64,000 nucleotides of DNA from Cryptomeria japonica (taxonomy: Eukaryota; Streptophyta; Pinopsida; Cupressales; Cupressaceae), in contig NC_081409.1 in assembly GCF_030272615.1 (NCBI RefSeq), positions 472,064,573-472,128,572 on the forward strand, read 5' to 3'. Below are positions 25,501-37,500 of the stretch, one piece after another (within the stretch, counting starts at the first letter, position 1; each line of letters starts with the position of its first letter). The notes below the pieces were generated by a model. It was not told where the DNA came from. It saw only the letters and a list, made by a program, of their open reading frames with translations, and searched no databases. The position numbers were made by a program, and so were the translations under genes.

Positions 25501-28500
25501 TGTGACCCACAATATCTATCCACTGGGCAGTTGAATAAATATTACATAAGAAGGGGGCCTACACATGCAGGAAGGCACACTGCCTAGAGTGCACTGCTCA
25601 TCACAAAGGAGCCTCACTGACTACAGATAAAATACTGAATTACAAACAAAATTCTGAACTCTGAGTGTGCATCTGATATACTGGATGAGTTCCGGTTTAA
25701 GCACTGACTGTACCGGTTAACACTGTCTCCTTCCTTACGGTAACCTGATTCGCTTTCCAATCCTCTTCACAAATAACCAAGACCGATTACAGATCATTAC
25801 ATTCGCATTCTGTCGATCAAGTTCTCGTTCACACAATTGCATAAATCCTATCGCATCTATGTCCTGAAATGACCTAACTGAACTGACTTATATACCTTAC
25901 ATACATAAACATGAATGCCTTGTGTCGTCTTACAATCATATTACAAAAGATAAATACATGTTGGCCTAGACAAAAATATAAACATTAATCTTTATGACCG
26001 TTGCCGCTTTAACCTTTGCCGGATCAATCTCTTATGTCGGCCTCCAAATACCGGTTCCTAGTTTGCCGGTTTCCCTTGCTTTTCACAATGCCGGTTGTCA
26101 ATCCTAGAATACCGGTTAGTATCGGATAAGTATCCCAACCCAAAATGATGTGTGTTGCCATCAATGACAACACCATGATCCCGGATGAGTGTCAATTGCC
26201 AACACTATGTGCATTGTGGAAAGATTCTTTGCCACCTCGGACAATCTATCCTACCAGACATTTACACTCATTCAGCATTTGGATAAATGAGCAAAAAATT
26301 TAGGTTTGTGAACACCTAGGAAAAATAACCTTAAAATATTTTTTCTAAAAAGTACTAGGGTTGCAAAAACATCTTAAACATATGAGATATTGATGATAAT
26401 TTTTATTATAAATAATAAAAAACTATGCAAATAAATTATTAATAGTACTACTAATAATAAAAAATCAATGGCTATGTCTGTTAATTAATTTTTAAAATAA
26501 ATAATATATATTAATATAACTTTATAATTTTTTTTACTATAAATTAATTATTATTAATATTATATATAAAGTTTATTGATATTTTACAAGGCTTATAAAT
26601 ATTACTATACATCAAAAATATTTAAAATATATATATTACCTCTAATATTCTTGATTTTAGGCTAAGTTACTGGTTCGGGTATGGATGCAGGTATGGGTAT
26701 CAGAACTTGGCATGGCAGTATGACAATTTTTTTTTCCTTGGGTATGGGTAACATAGATTTTAGGCCATGTTACTGCTTTGACCCTGTTACATTTGCCAGT
26801 TTGGGTACAAACAGTTTCAGATCTGGATATTGGTCTAGTGTAGGCTGGGGTGCGACCAGGGTTTGGGAATTGGCCTGTGGGTTAACCCTGGAGGAACATA
26901 GGAGAACTTACAAAGAATTTTGATGTCTTCTTGGACTCTATTGTAAACCCACAGCAGTTTGGCCTGCTTTTTTAAACTTTTTTTTTTTTTTTTTCTGAAT
27001 CCACTTTTCACAATTATTTTTTTTTGTTATATCCCACCTTCTGAGTTTTGCATTCACGGTTTGAGGAAAGGGTTTAAATGGCATGCAAGAAGAACAGATC
27101 AAATAGCTTGGAAAAGCCATTAGTAGGGTAACAAAGCAGCAAGACCTCCAATAGATGAGGATGACCTCCCTATTGGTCATGGCGCTGATGTATTATATGA
27201 ATTGGGTTGGATGTCAGTTGTAAATTATGATATCAGTTGTGTATTTGAGTATCAGTTGCACGTTATGATTTGTCTTAATGTATTTTTTATATTTCGTATT
27301 TATATATCTATGTTTATTATTTTATTTGAAAATAATAAACAGATATATATTTTTTTTGGTCGGTAATAGTTGTTGATTTGAGAAATCGGGTTTTGAACTG
27401 GTCCGAACCAGGTGGGGCTACAATCAGGGAGCCACCTCCCCACAGTCACATAAATTAACTGACCCATTAAGAGATCAGTTATTACATTGCTGATTTAACT
27501 CCCCCTTCTCTCGATAGTGAAGGATCGGGCTGATACTCTCATCCTTAACTCTCTTTTCTCGCTTCCTTTTAACCTCTATCCATCCTTCCTCTCTTGCATT
27601 TTCCAATATCTTTAAATTGGAAACACCCAACACATCGTTCCCCAAAACAGTTTGCATTAATTGCCCTTGTGACACACCCCATCTTTGAACCAAATTTAAC
27701 CCTCGGCTCTTGCATTTTCTCTCTTCCGGCTTGATCAGCAAGCTGTCTTCATTAACACAATCTTTCACCATAGCTTCAGAACCTCCTGTCTTTCCCTGCT
27801 TTATCTCCCAACCCTTAGGTGGACCTGAGGTTTCTTTAATCTCTGGCTCCTTATCATTGACATCTATGTGCCCACCACTCAAAACCTGAGGGATATTATG
27901 AATCACCTCCACCTTCTCCACTGTGTACTGTTGAGGAGTCACCTCTTTCCACCAAGTTGCTGGTTTCTCCACTTTGCGCCTGTCACAAGAAGCAGCAATA
28001 TGCCCAGTTTTAAAACATCTCTTGCATCTAAATGGAACCCCTTCAAAGTCCACAGGCTGTAACCAGCTACCTTTCGAGGATTTAATAGAGATCTGTGATG
28101 GAAGATCTTTAGACACATCCATCTCCACCGGAATCCAAGCAAAAGTTGTGTGCAACAAATTTAAAGAACCGTCATCAACCATTAAGAAATTACCTAAAGA
28201 GTTCCCTACAGCCTCAAAACAGGAGTCAAACCAAAATTGCATGGGAAGATTTGGATGCCTGATCCAAAGAGGAATCCGGTCAAAAGATTCTGACAGAGGG
28301 TTAAAGGCTGGATGCCATGGTTTCAGCATCAACAGACGACTGTCCTCCCAACACTATTGACTATCACAAAGGATCTTGTTCCTATCATTCTCATTTTCAA
28401 AAAGTACAACAAAAAACCCTCGAGCATGCGGATAAGTTTGCACACAACCTACCAAAATGGGTTCTCAATGAACAAAAAGTCACTTATGAAGATCACCTAG

Positions 28501-31500
28501 AATCCTCTAAAACGCCCAATGAGCCCTGAACTTGAGAAAACCCTTTCATTATGATCCACTTCTTTCTCCATCTCCTCTGTCAGATTAGCTATAATAAGCT
28601 TAACCATCGATGACACTTTCATTGCAGAGGAACCAACCAATTTACCGGCCCAATGAGACTGCAAATCCACGTGGCTCAGATGGAATCACCCTCCGACCCT
28701 TCTAATTTCCGTTCTTGACCCCCTTAGACCATCCTTCCCTTGCATCAGACCTGTAAGGGGGGTGATTCCCCTGACATTGCCACTCTGCATAGCTACCCCT
28801 GCCCACGGCATTGCAAGAGCCGTTGTGAACATAACTAGCACCTCCCTTTCTATCCCACTTGGAAACAACTGCGAAATCCTTTTGGAGGCATCCCTGTCTT
28901 ACCACAGCAGCCCAGCTATCACACCCACTTTGTGGAAATCTTCCTGCAGAAGGCCTCCATACTGTCAAAACCCCAGCAGCAGGAACAGCACGCAGTGGCA
29001 TCTCGCAGCCCTCCCCAGCTATATAATAAACAGATATATTATTCATATTAATATTAATATATATTATATCTTTTATACATGTAATTGTATATACAATCTT
29101 ATTAACATATTTTTTAAATTTTTATTTGTATGTAGCCTGAAGGGGCAGCGTAGTTGGTTAAGGGCTTTGGGTTCGTCCCATATAGGTCCCAAGATCAATT
29201 CTCTCTGCCTCGGTTAAATTGGTGTTTCCAATGGACTAGTCTTGCCTCAGCTCGCCTCCTCCCCAAAACCTGGGGAAAAAGTAAGTCCAGGGCAAGGGTA
29301 GTTGAGATCGCTGGGCTGAGTCACAGACCTACGTGGCATACCACATGGTTAGGGATACCACTGGGTTACCAAAATATTTTTATTTTTATTTTTTTATTTG
29401 TATGTATATAAATGGATGTTAGATGTATTTTTTCCTGTGTTGCATGGGTACCCGTACCCAACCCCCTAGAACGTGTACTGGAGACTGGTACGCATCTCCC
29501 GTACCGGAGACCCGTTAGGAGACTTCTCTACACATAGGAGACTCCACGTCAACGAACCCTGCCGTCTCCACCCTAAACAACACGTGCAAAAGTCAAAAAG
29601 TTTGTCGCGATGCATGGGCAGAAGCAAAAACCACCGACGTGAGACCCATTTTCAGACATTTGTATGACATTTTGATTTGACTCATTTCACATTTGTGTAC
29701 TTAAACTTCAAAGTGAATGTTAATTCTTGTTTTGAAAGTTCAATGTCATTATATTTTCAGATTTTCTATAAATTATTAATTTGTATTTTAAAAAAAATTG
29801 GCGTCTCCACGTACCCCCGTCTCCTATTTTGAAAAAATAGGCGTACCGGTACCGATACTGGTCTCCAACGTCTCCGAGTACCCCCGTACCCATGCAACCT
29901 TGATTTTTTCCTTTATTATATTTGTTTATTATTTATTAAGGGATGATTTTTATGTCTTTTGTATGGATGGACCTAAAACAAACCCAACCTCCAAATTTTT
30001 TTTGACCAAACCTGTGAACTGGAACTCGAACCAGTATCAAGACTGGCAACTTAGAGTGTATGCTGTAAATATAAAATATCTATATACTTAAGATTTTAGG
30101 CTTTAAATATGTATACACTTTAGATTTTTATATGTTTTTGCACCTATGAACCAAAAATGAACCCAACCCTCTAAATTTTTTTGGCTGAATCTGCAAACTG
30201 AACCAATGAAGCTGAACTCGAACCAGTACCAGGATTGGTAACTTGGTTTACAAAGAATAAAAATTTTCTAAAGTTTTTTTACTCTGTGTCTAGTGATGTT
30301 TGAGAACTCTAAATCTATGAGAATGGATGCACCTGGTAATTCTTTTTCCTATTGATGACTTTACATTCAAGGGAGAGGGAAGGCAACCAATCAATGCCCT
30401 GATCTTTCTGCCAGATTGGCAGTTAAGGGAATAGAAGGTCCAATGGAGGGAGGATATGGGGCCAAAGAAATTGTGAGACAAAAATGTTGGAGGTTCTACA
30501 TATAGTATAATCTCTTTGGAGTTTTCCTGTGCTAGTTATACTTTGTATTTGCAGAAATCACTGTGATTCATGAGACAGAATATGGGAAAGTGGTTTGATG
30601 TCCTTTGTCTTACTTGGCCATTCATCTTTGGCACAACCTTCTGATTATCAAGAATAAGGTTTGTTTTTTCATGAGTAGCTAACTATATAACGATAATAGG
30701 GTGCTATGGAAATGTGGGTTGTAGAACAGCATTGTAAATTTTTCCAGGATAATTTTTCACTTTGAGAGATTGGATACTTTCTGGAAAATGGGTTGACAGA
30801 GATGTTTTTTTTTTGTAGAAAAAAGGCCATATGAAAGGCTGGACAAACTGGGGTATTTATATTCTTTGATGTCTAATGGTTGGATAGAGTTTTACGAGGG
30901 TCTGACATAATTGTTTTGAGTTTCTCCTCTATGCTTGCAAAGGTTTTGCTCTACCAGCATTGATGGTCAGCATTTAAGTACTATAAGGGGCTTTCTTTTT
31001 CCTTTCTTCAATGAGTACTATAGGTGGCTTCTTTATTTCTCCTTTCAAACCCTTCGTACCTGTTCTGTTTGTGGGCTGTTTATCGTACATATTACAATCA
31101 GTTTTTCTAATTTATATGCTTTTTGGTTCTGACTGATGATACTATTTGAACATAGTAATAAAACAGAAACCTTACCTTAGCTATATTTTGGAGGCTTCAG
31201 AATATTCCTAGAAATAGCTTCATAAAAAATGTGATTGGTCTTTTAAGTGCACTTTGAACAAGCTTTGAAAAACCATTGGGAAATCTATATAACTGCTGAA
31301 TGTAAATTTAAATGAAAATACAGAAAGAGAAAGTTCTTTGTGTTCTTATATAAATTTTTCATATTATTGTAACTTTTGTTTTGATTAGATAAAGCAGGAA
31401 GGGCTTGAACCATTAACAAAAATAACCATCAAGGCAAGAAAGAAGAATCTTACGAGTGATGAGATTAAGAAAACAAAAGCTTTTGATTGGAGCTAAGAAC

Positions 31501-34500
31501 AGGCGGGAAACAGGGGTCCTGACCCTAGATTAAGAATTCTTTCTAAACAGAAGAAAGAGGGAGAGACGAGGTAACATGACCTTTCCTCCATCTACAAACA
31601 CAGTCCAAGCAATACTATCATTCAAAATCCCACAAGGAGGGGAAAGAATAAGAGGCCCCCCCATGGGGAGACAAACATTGGTTGAAGGGGGAACAACCAC
31701 CGAAGAAGACAAAATTGGAGCGGAAGGCTATATAGAAATAGAAAGAGAGCACTCAGAGGGAGGAACCACAGTATGGTCATTATGTAAAGGCAAGGCTTGT
31801 TGAAAGGTTGTCATTGATGTCAATATGACTCCTATGCGATCAAAGATCATCATTTGTGTTACTTATACACAGATCAGATTGGTGAGATCAGCCATCATTT
31901 GTGCTACTAATACATAGAGATCCGATTGGTGAAGATCGGACTAGTCCAGTCAAGATCAGTTTATATGCAGAAATCCGATAGGTGAAGAGTGGACTGACTA
32001 GTGCAGTCATTTGTGCAGAATTATTCATTTGTGCAGATTTATACGGTTCTCTTCTGAAGCAGATTGCAGAAAATAAAATGAATTGTCTGACTAAATTTAG
32101 ATAATATGGTTAATATTAACATTAATACCACGATTTGATAGTAATGATCAAATTGTTTATATTAAGGATGTCACGTCTTTCTGAAAAGCTACGAACTCAT
32201 AAGTAATACAATCCTTGAAGAAAACTTCACATATTAAGTAATGAATTAATGAAAACAATTTGGGGTGCAGTTTATGATAAGGCACGATCATGACAAGGAA
32301 AAATACTATCCCAAATAGTTTTTTTTTTCTTGGCGAAACTGGCAAGCTACTAATATTATATATTTATATATAAAAACTGATTCAAGAGCTCCAGGAGGAA
32401 AGAATCAGTAAAGAAAACCTCCCTTCTCAGCTCAAAATACAATGATAAGTAATTGACCTAATCTACTACCTATGGAAGCAGTTTACAACCATTTTCCTTA
32501 AAAAACATGTTCCATTTGAAATCAGGTAGGACATCTAAAGTGCTGCCTATAATGCTAGTAATGACATTGTATGGCTTTCATCACTCTGATACATTTACTC
32601 AACATTTACATCTAAGTTTACATATTGCAATGTGTAGTAACAAAAGTAATTTCTAATTTCTTGATTTGCTTTATCTTGGGTCGGCATACTTATCGTTGAA
32701 GAACTGTCCATAATCATCAAAACACCAAACGAGCACCAAACAAGCATCAGGCTATATAGTAATGATGAAAGATTGTCGAGATGGCAAAGCATAAACGTGA
32801 AGAGATCAGTCAGGGAGGAGGTTGACTAGGCATGCCCAAAGTGGGAGTAGACAATTCTGCCTGAAAAAAGCTCTAAACCTTTGAAACAAAAAAACCCCTC
32901 AAATTTCATTTGCTGAATATGGTGATGCGAAGCTAGACAGCTCATCAAAATTTGAGACACGGGACCATAGGAAAAGAACAACTATTCTTCCATAGCTTCT
33001 GGTATTGACATTTTCATGCAGCTGCTCCTGTGAATTGCCTCCTTCGTCACCCACAGGTAAAACCCTTTAATGTGCAAGAGGAGCATGGGATGTGCTGGCT
33101 GCTTCCTGGTCAAGGTGCATTTCCCCCGCTCTCAGTATGATATTCAGATCACGAACATGGTGTGGAAGAGGGCGGTCGACAATAGTAGGTTGATCCACAG
33201 TTAATAGAATTAATAAAGCATTAACCACCTTCTTCGTTTTATCCTCCAATTCATGTCCATACACTTTTTGATACCTGTGAAGAGTTTCGGAAACATATCT
33301 GAAAACACGCTTGTCAAGGGTTTGCTTAATGCTGTCATACAGGGCAACATAGGCACTCCCACTATGTAACCAGTGCCTTGGGAAAAGACCCCCTACTTCT
33401 GCTTGACTTTCCCATAAGTCATATTTCTGCACTGCTCTAAGAAGTTTGTCTTCTGGGAGATACATGTCACAGACCACTCTTCTAGCAACAGATTCAAGTA
33501 ATTCGAAAGATTGCAGAAAATCTAACGCATTTGAAAGGAAAATTGAAACCAACTGAGAAGGGAAAATGAGTCTATTGGTCTGAGGGAAGAGTGTCTCCTC
33601 ACCAATGATTCGTTTGATACTCTTACTGATTTGGTAGCTGCCAACAATGAAGATACGTTCAAGGATTTCATCAGTAATGTGCCCAGAGTAAGGATATTCC
33701 CACTCTGCAACCATGATGTTTACTTTGTAGTTTCTTGGCCTGTAATCCATCTTCAAAAAAGCCTTAGCCAATCTGGGATTTCAAATGCGAATGCAGATTA
33801 CTTTGCTAAACACTCCGATCAAATGAAGGAGAAGGTATGTCTATGGCTACGAAGATAGTCCTTTATAAAGTGTGAGAGCCATAGGATAGAAACCAGCCAA
33901 GGCTGCCACCTGTTCAGGGAAAATAAATGAGAAACCCTGCAAAAACCGAAGTTAGCAGAAAAGGGAGAGTGACAATCAATTATGCACATTTCTCTGTCCT
34001 TTGGAACCCGGTGTTATGAGTTGGAGCCGTACGATTTGAAAGCTTCTAAACATTTGAAGCAAGTAATTCCCTGCAAAGCCACAAGAGATGGAGATAACAA
34101 TCTGCATTTGCAATGATTTCGTATCCGATTAGTGCTATGGCCCTCGAGTAAAACAGCTTTGATGAGGGGCTATATTTTTGCCAAAACTTTTTCCTTATAC
34201 ATCTTAAGCTTTATCTTGTCCGAATTTGCAAGGAAATCATTACATCTTGCCCATTCGTGCTGCCGTAAGGTTGGCATAAAGCCTGCAGAGATTCGCATGA
34301 TATCCATTCTGGGAAAAATTTAACTTCTATAATGCGAGCGGATATGAAGGGGGTTTAATGATTGGTAGCTCCGTAGCACTTGTTTAGCCCTTCTTTGGTG
34401 ACATCATCTAGGAAAGGTAGGAGAAGAAAAAGGTCCTCGTCAGCATCCATCGAATCAACTACTATCCCAAATAGTTGCGATTTGGGTTAGGTATTTTAAT

Positions 34501-37500
34501 TTGTTTATTAAACAAAACAAAAGGGCATGTCTATTGGGTTAGGTATTTTAATTTGTTTATTAAACAAAACAAAAGGGCATGTCTATCAAATAAGACATGA
34601 CTCTTAGTGTGGAAATCTATATCTTGAAACCAAGAATGAAATGATCCGTGTTGTTGTGAAAAAAGGCTGAAGGAATATCAAAGAGGAAAAAAGAAATTTG
34701 AGACTGCAAACATTATGACCAGATTCTTGATTTGAGTTATATCAGATTTAAATGACACAGAATTCTATGAAGAAATTGTGATTAGTTCACAGCGGGACTG
34801 AAGAATGTATTGGAGCAGATTATAAAAGAGACATTATGTTTGTATGATGATAGATTTTGAGAAAGACATGATAGAACTGGTGATCAGATTTTTGGCAGAT
34901 TTGTGTGAGGAATACATCAGTTGAGTGAGGGGTTGGTGCCTCTAAGTTGAATAAGGGGTTGGTGCCTCTACAAGTTTTAAAGACAATTGTTCATATAAAG
35001 CAATTTTATTGCTGTGGTTTTCTCCCTATTCAGTGTTTCCACATATATATTGTGTATTTGTGTTCTTTGCATTTAAGTTGTTGGATTATTTGATTTAAAA
35101 AGTTTAAATTTAAAGAAGTAAGAGTTATATTGATTCACCCCCCTCTCAGTATAATTGTGGGCCTAACAAGGCTAACCCAGCTAAGTCTTCCTCAGAGCCC
35201 TAAGAGGAGACATCCACTAAAGAGATAGGATCCTCAACAGTAAAGTGATCACTAGAAGCATTCTTCCATTGAGTTGCAGGACCCTTCCGATCCCCTAGAG
35301 TAATCCGAAGCCAAGTGGCCAGTAGTGAAGTAACGATGACATCGAAAAGGGATGCCTCATAATCCAAAGGTTGAGACTAAGGCCAATCGCCAACCATCAA
35401 AACCATGTTTGCCTGAAGAGGTGTGGAGAGGTCAACATCCACCAAAAAGTGAGCATAGGTAGAATGCCTCATGAAGGAAGTGGATTCATCAAACCTCAGG
35501 AATTGGCCAATAGAGTTTCCATTGGCTTCATAACAAGACAACTCCCAAAATTGGAGGAGTAGATTAGGGAGTTGCAACCATACTGGACACACATTAAGTG
35601 GTTTGGAAAGGGGCTTGAAATTATTAGTTCGAGGCTTAAGAGAGGATACTCTCCTTAAGCCCACAACTTGTCCAAAACTGAGTTCTTGTCCTCTAATGAA
35701 GTTAAGGAAGCAATGAAGAAGCCTTTAGCACAGGGGTAAAGCTCAATCTTATTAACCTTGAGGGGCTGCCAAGAACCAACCGTGGAGATTCGACAGAGAA
35801 GGCCAAAGACCAAAAAATCTTTAAACCAAGGCCCTGCACAGGTAGAACAATTCATTCTCCACAACCTCTTGACCATAGACCACCACAGGGGGGGGCTTGG
35901 CACAAGGAAGTGGACTAGGTTTTCTCTGGGAATGAGGAACAACCGAAGACCCAGCAAGTTGAGCAAAGCACTAGCAATCCTACCAGAAGCCATTGGACTC
36001 AAAGCTGCCACAACCCCAACATCGGAGGGACCAACACTTCCAGAGACAGGCACTGAGGGTGCCATGACAGAGACCCCAATGCTGACTACCACAGTAGCAA
36101 CATTTGAACCAGCAGATCCTAGCACCAGACTAGGTGAACCTTTCACAGCTTAACTTGAAACAGGAGCTTGGGGAGCATAGTGAATAGAGGCCAAAAGAGG
36201 GGTGAGAGTAGCCGTGGCCCTAGGAGCAGGCTCTGTAGTCACCATCGCGAGAGCAGCTTGAGCAGAGGCAATGGCATGTGCAGAAGACCCAAAACAAGCA
36301 GGAGCAACAAGAACAGCATGAGCAAGAGTCACTGCACTAGCAGGAGTGGCTTGAATAGGGGTGAGGACGTGAGCAGAAGCGCAAGTGGGAACCATTGTTC
36401 AAAAAATATCTGGGATACTCCTTTTTTTTGTAACTTTTGTTGTTTCCTTGTTTAGTTGTAAATAAAATCCAACAAAAAGGTAATTTAGTTTTCTTCCAAA
36501 ATTTATCTTATGAGCTATAAATATCTATTGCATGCTTTTGTACTAGCATTAGTATAAATAAGTGTTTCTTGGTGGATCTCCGAGTGACCATTAGCCTCGG
36601 TACAATTCATCTGTGGACTGAATTCTTTATATTCTGTTTTTTCATCCTTCTTATCATCCATTGAATTATTTTTGTAAATGATATGGAATAGTTTGTTTTA
36701 TATAATTGATGCTGGGCTTTCGTTTTCAACCTTCAAAGAGTGCAATTAGGGGGCTTGCTTTCTTCTTCCTTGGAACTTTTTGTACCTGTTTCTGATTGTG
36801 GGTGGTATATTCATCATACTGACTGATAAGACTATTTGAACACAGTAATGAAATAGAAACGTCACCTTAGGTTTATTTGGAGGATTCAGAATATTCCTAG
36901 AAATAGCTTTATTTAAAAACTGATTAAACGTTTATGTACAGTCAGAACAAGGTCTGAAAAAACCTTTTGGAAATCTATATAAGTGCTGAATGTAATCTAG
37001 GACAAATGGCAGAGAAACAAGAGTAGTAGTGATCCTATAGAAAGGTCATTTTTTCAAACCTTCGTTGTTTCCCTGTTTCTTGTAAATTAAATCTAATAAT
37101 ATGTTAAACTTAATCTAGTTTTTCCGAAAATTTTCTTATGAGCCATGAATACCTATTGTGTGCTCTTGTTACTAGCATGGATGTAAACCATCTTATAAGT
37201 GTTTCCTGGTGCAACTTCAAGTATCCATTAGCTTCAGCATGGTTCTTCTATAGTTTCAATGATCCATATGATGCAGGCAGGCATAACTGTCACAAGTTGT
37301 CCAAAATCAGTAGTATTGTCATGACACATTGAACACGGAATTTGAAATGGAACATACTGACGGTTGGTGCTGCCAATTCTAAACTGAAGTCAAACATCTA
37401 TAAGGGCATGATGAAGCCAGTTGAGGGGTTTAGAAAGTGTATTATGTGTTGATACATTTGAGAATATAGCTGTAGGAGACCGTAAGCTTTGAGAAATTGG

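Larger units (their letters stand above)
31798..35168 (+). mobile_element. Solo LTR (about 1215 bp) with nested retrocopy, TSD AGGCT
   Basis: It begins TGTTGAAAGGTTGTCATTG and ends GGGCCTAACA, with AGGCT at 31793-31797 and 35169-35173. The GTGGTTTTCTCCC stretch near 35015 and the CACCCCCCTCTCAG end near 35140 are typical plus-strand Copia LTR features. A 2140-bp retrocopy plus a 16-bp duplicated target interrupts it at 32321-34476. Confidence 0.88.
31381..36427 (-). mobile_element. Second ORF1-only LINE-derived retroposon (interrupted)
   Basis: The flanks are TTGTAACTTTTGTT at 31367-31380 and 36428-36441, a 14-bp TSD. Removing the nested solo LTR and its TSD (3376 bp) leaves about 1671 bp, close to the 1674 bp of the insertion at 27349. 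It encodes only ORF1 (DUF4283 region), read on the minus strand from about 36395 to 35174 and resuming at 31792 down to about 31530. No RT or endonuclease. Confidence 0.8.

Noticed and set aside
28762-29217. 151-codon plus-strand open frame
   Set aside because: It crosses a LINE 5' edge, a TSD and the SINE start, so it cannot be one gene.
35758-36153. 131-codon plus-strand open frame
   Set aside because: Shadow of the minus-strand LINE ORF1, whose DUF4283 motifs define the true strand.
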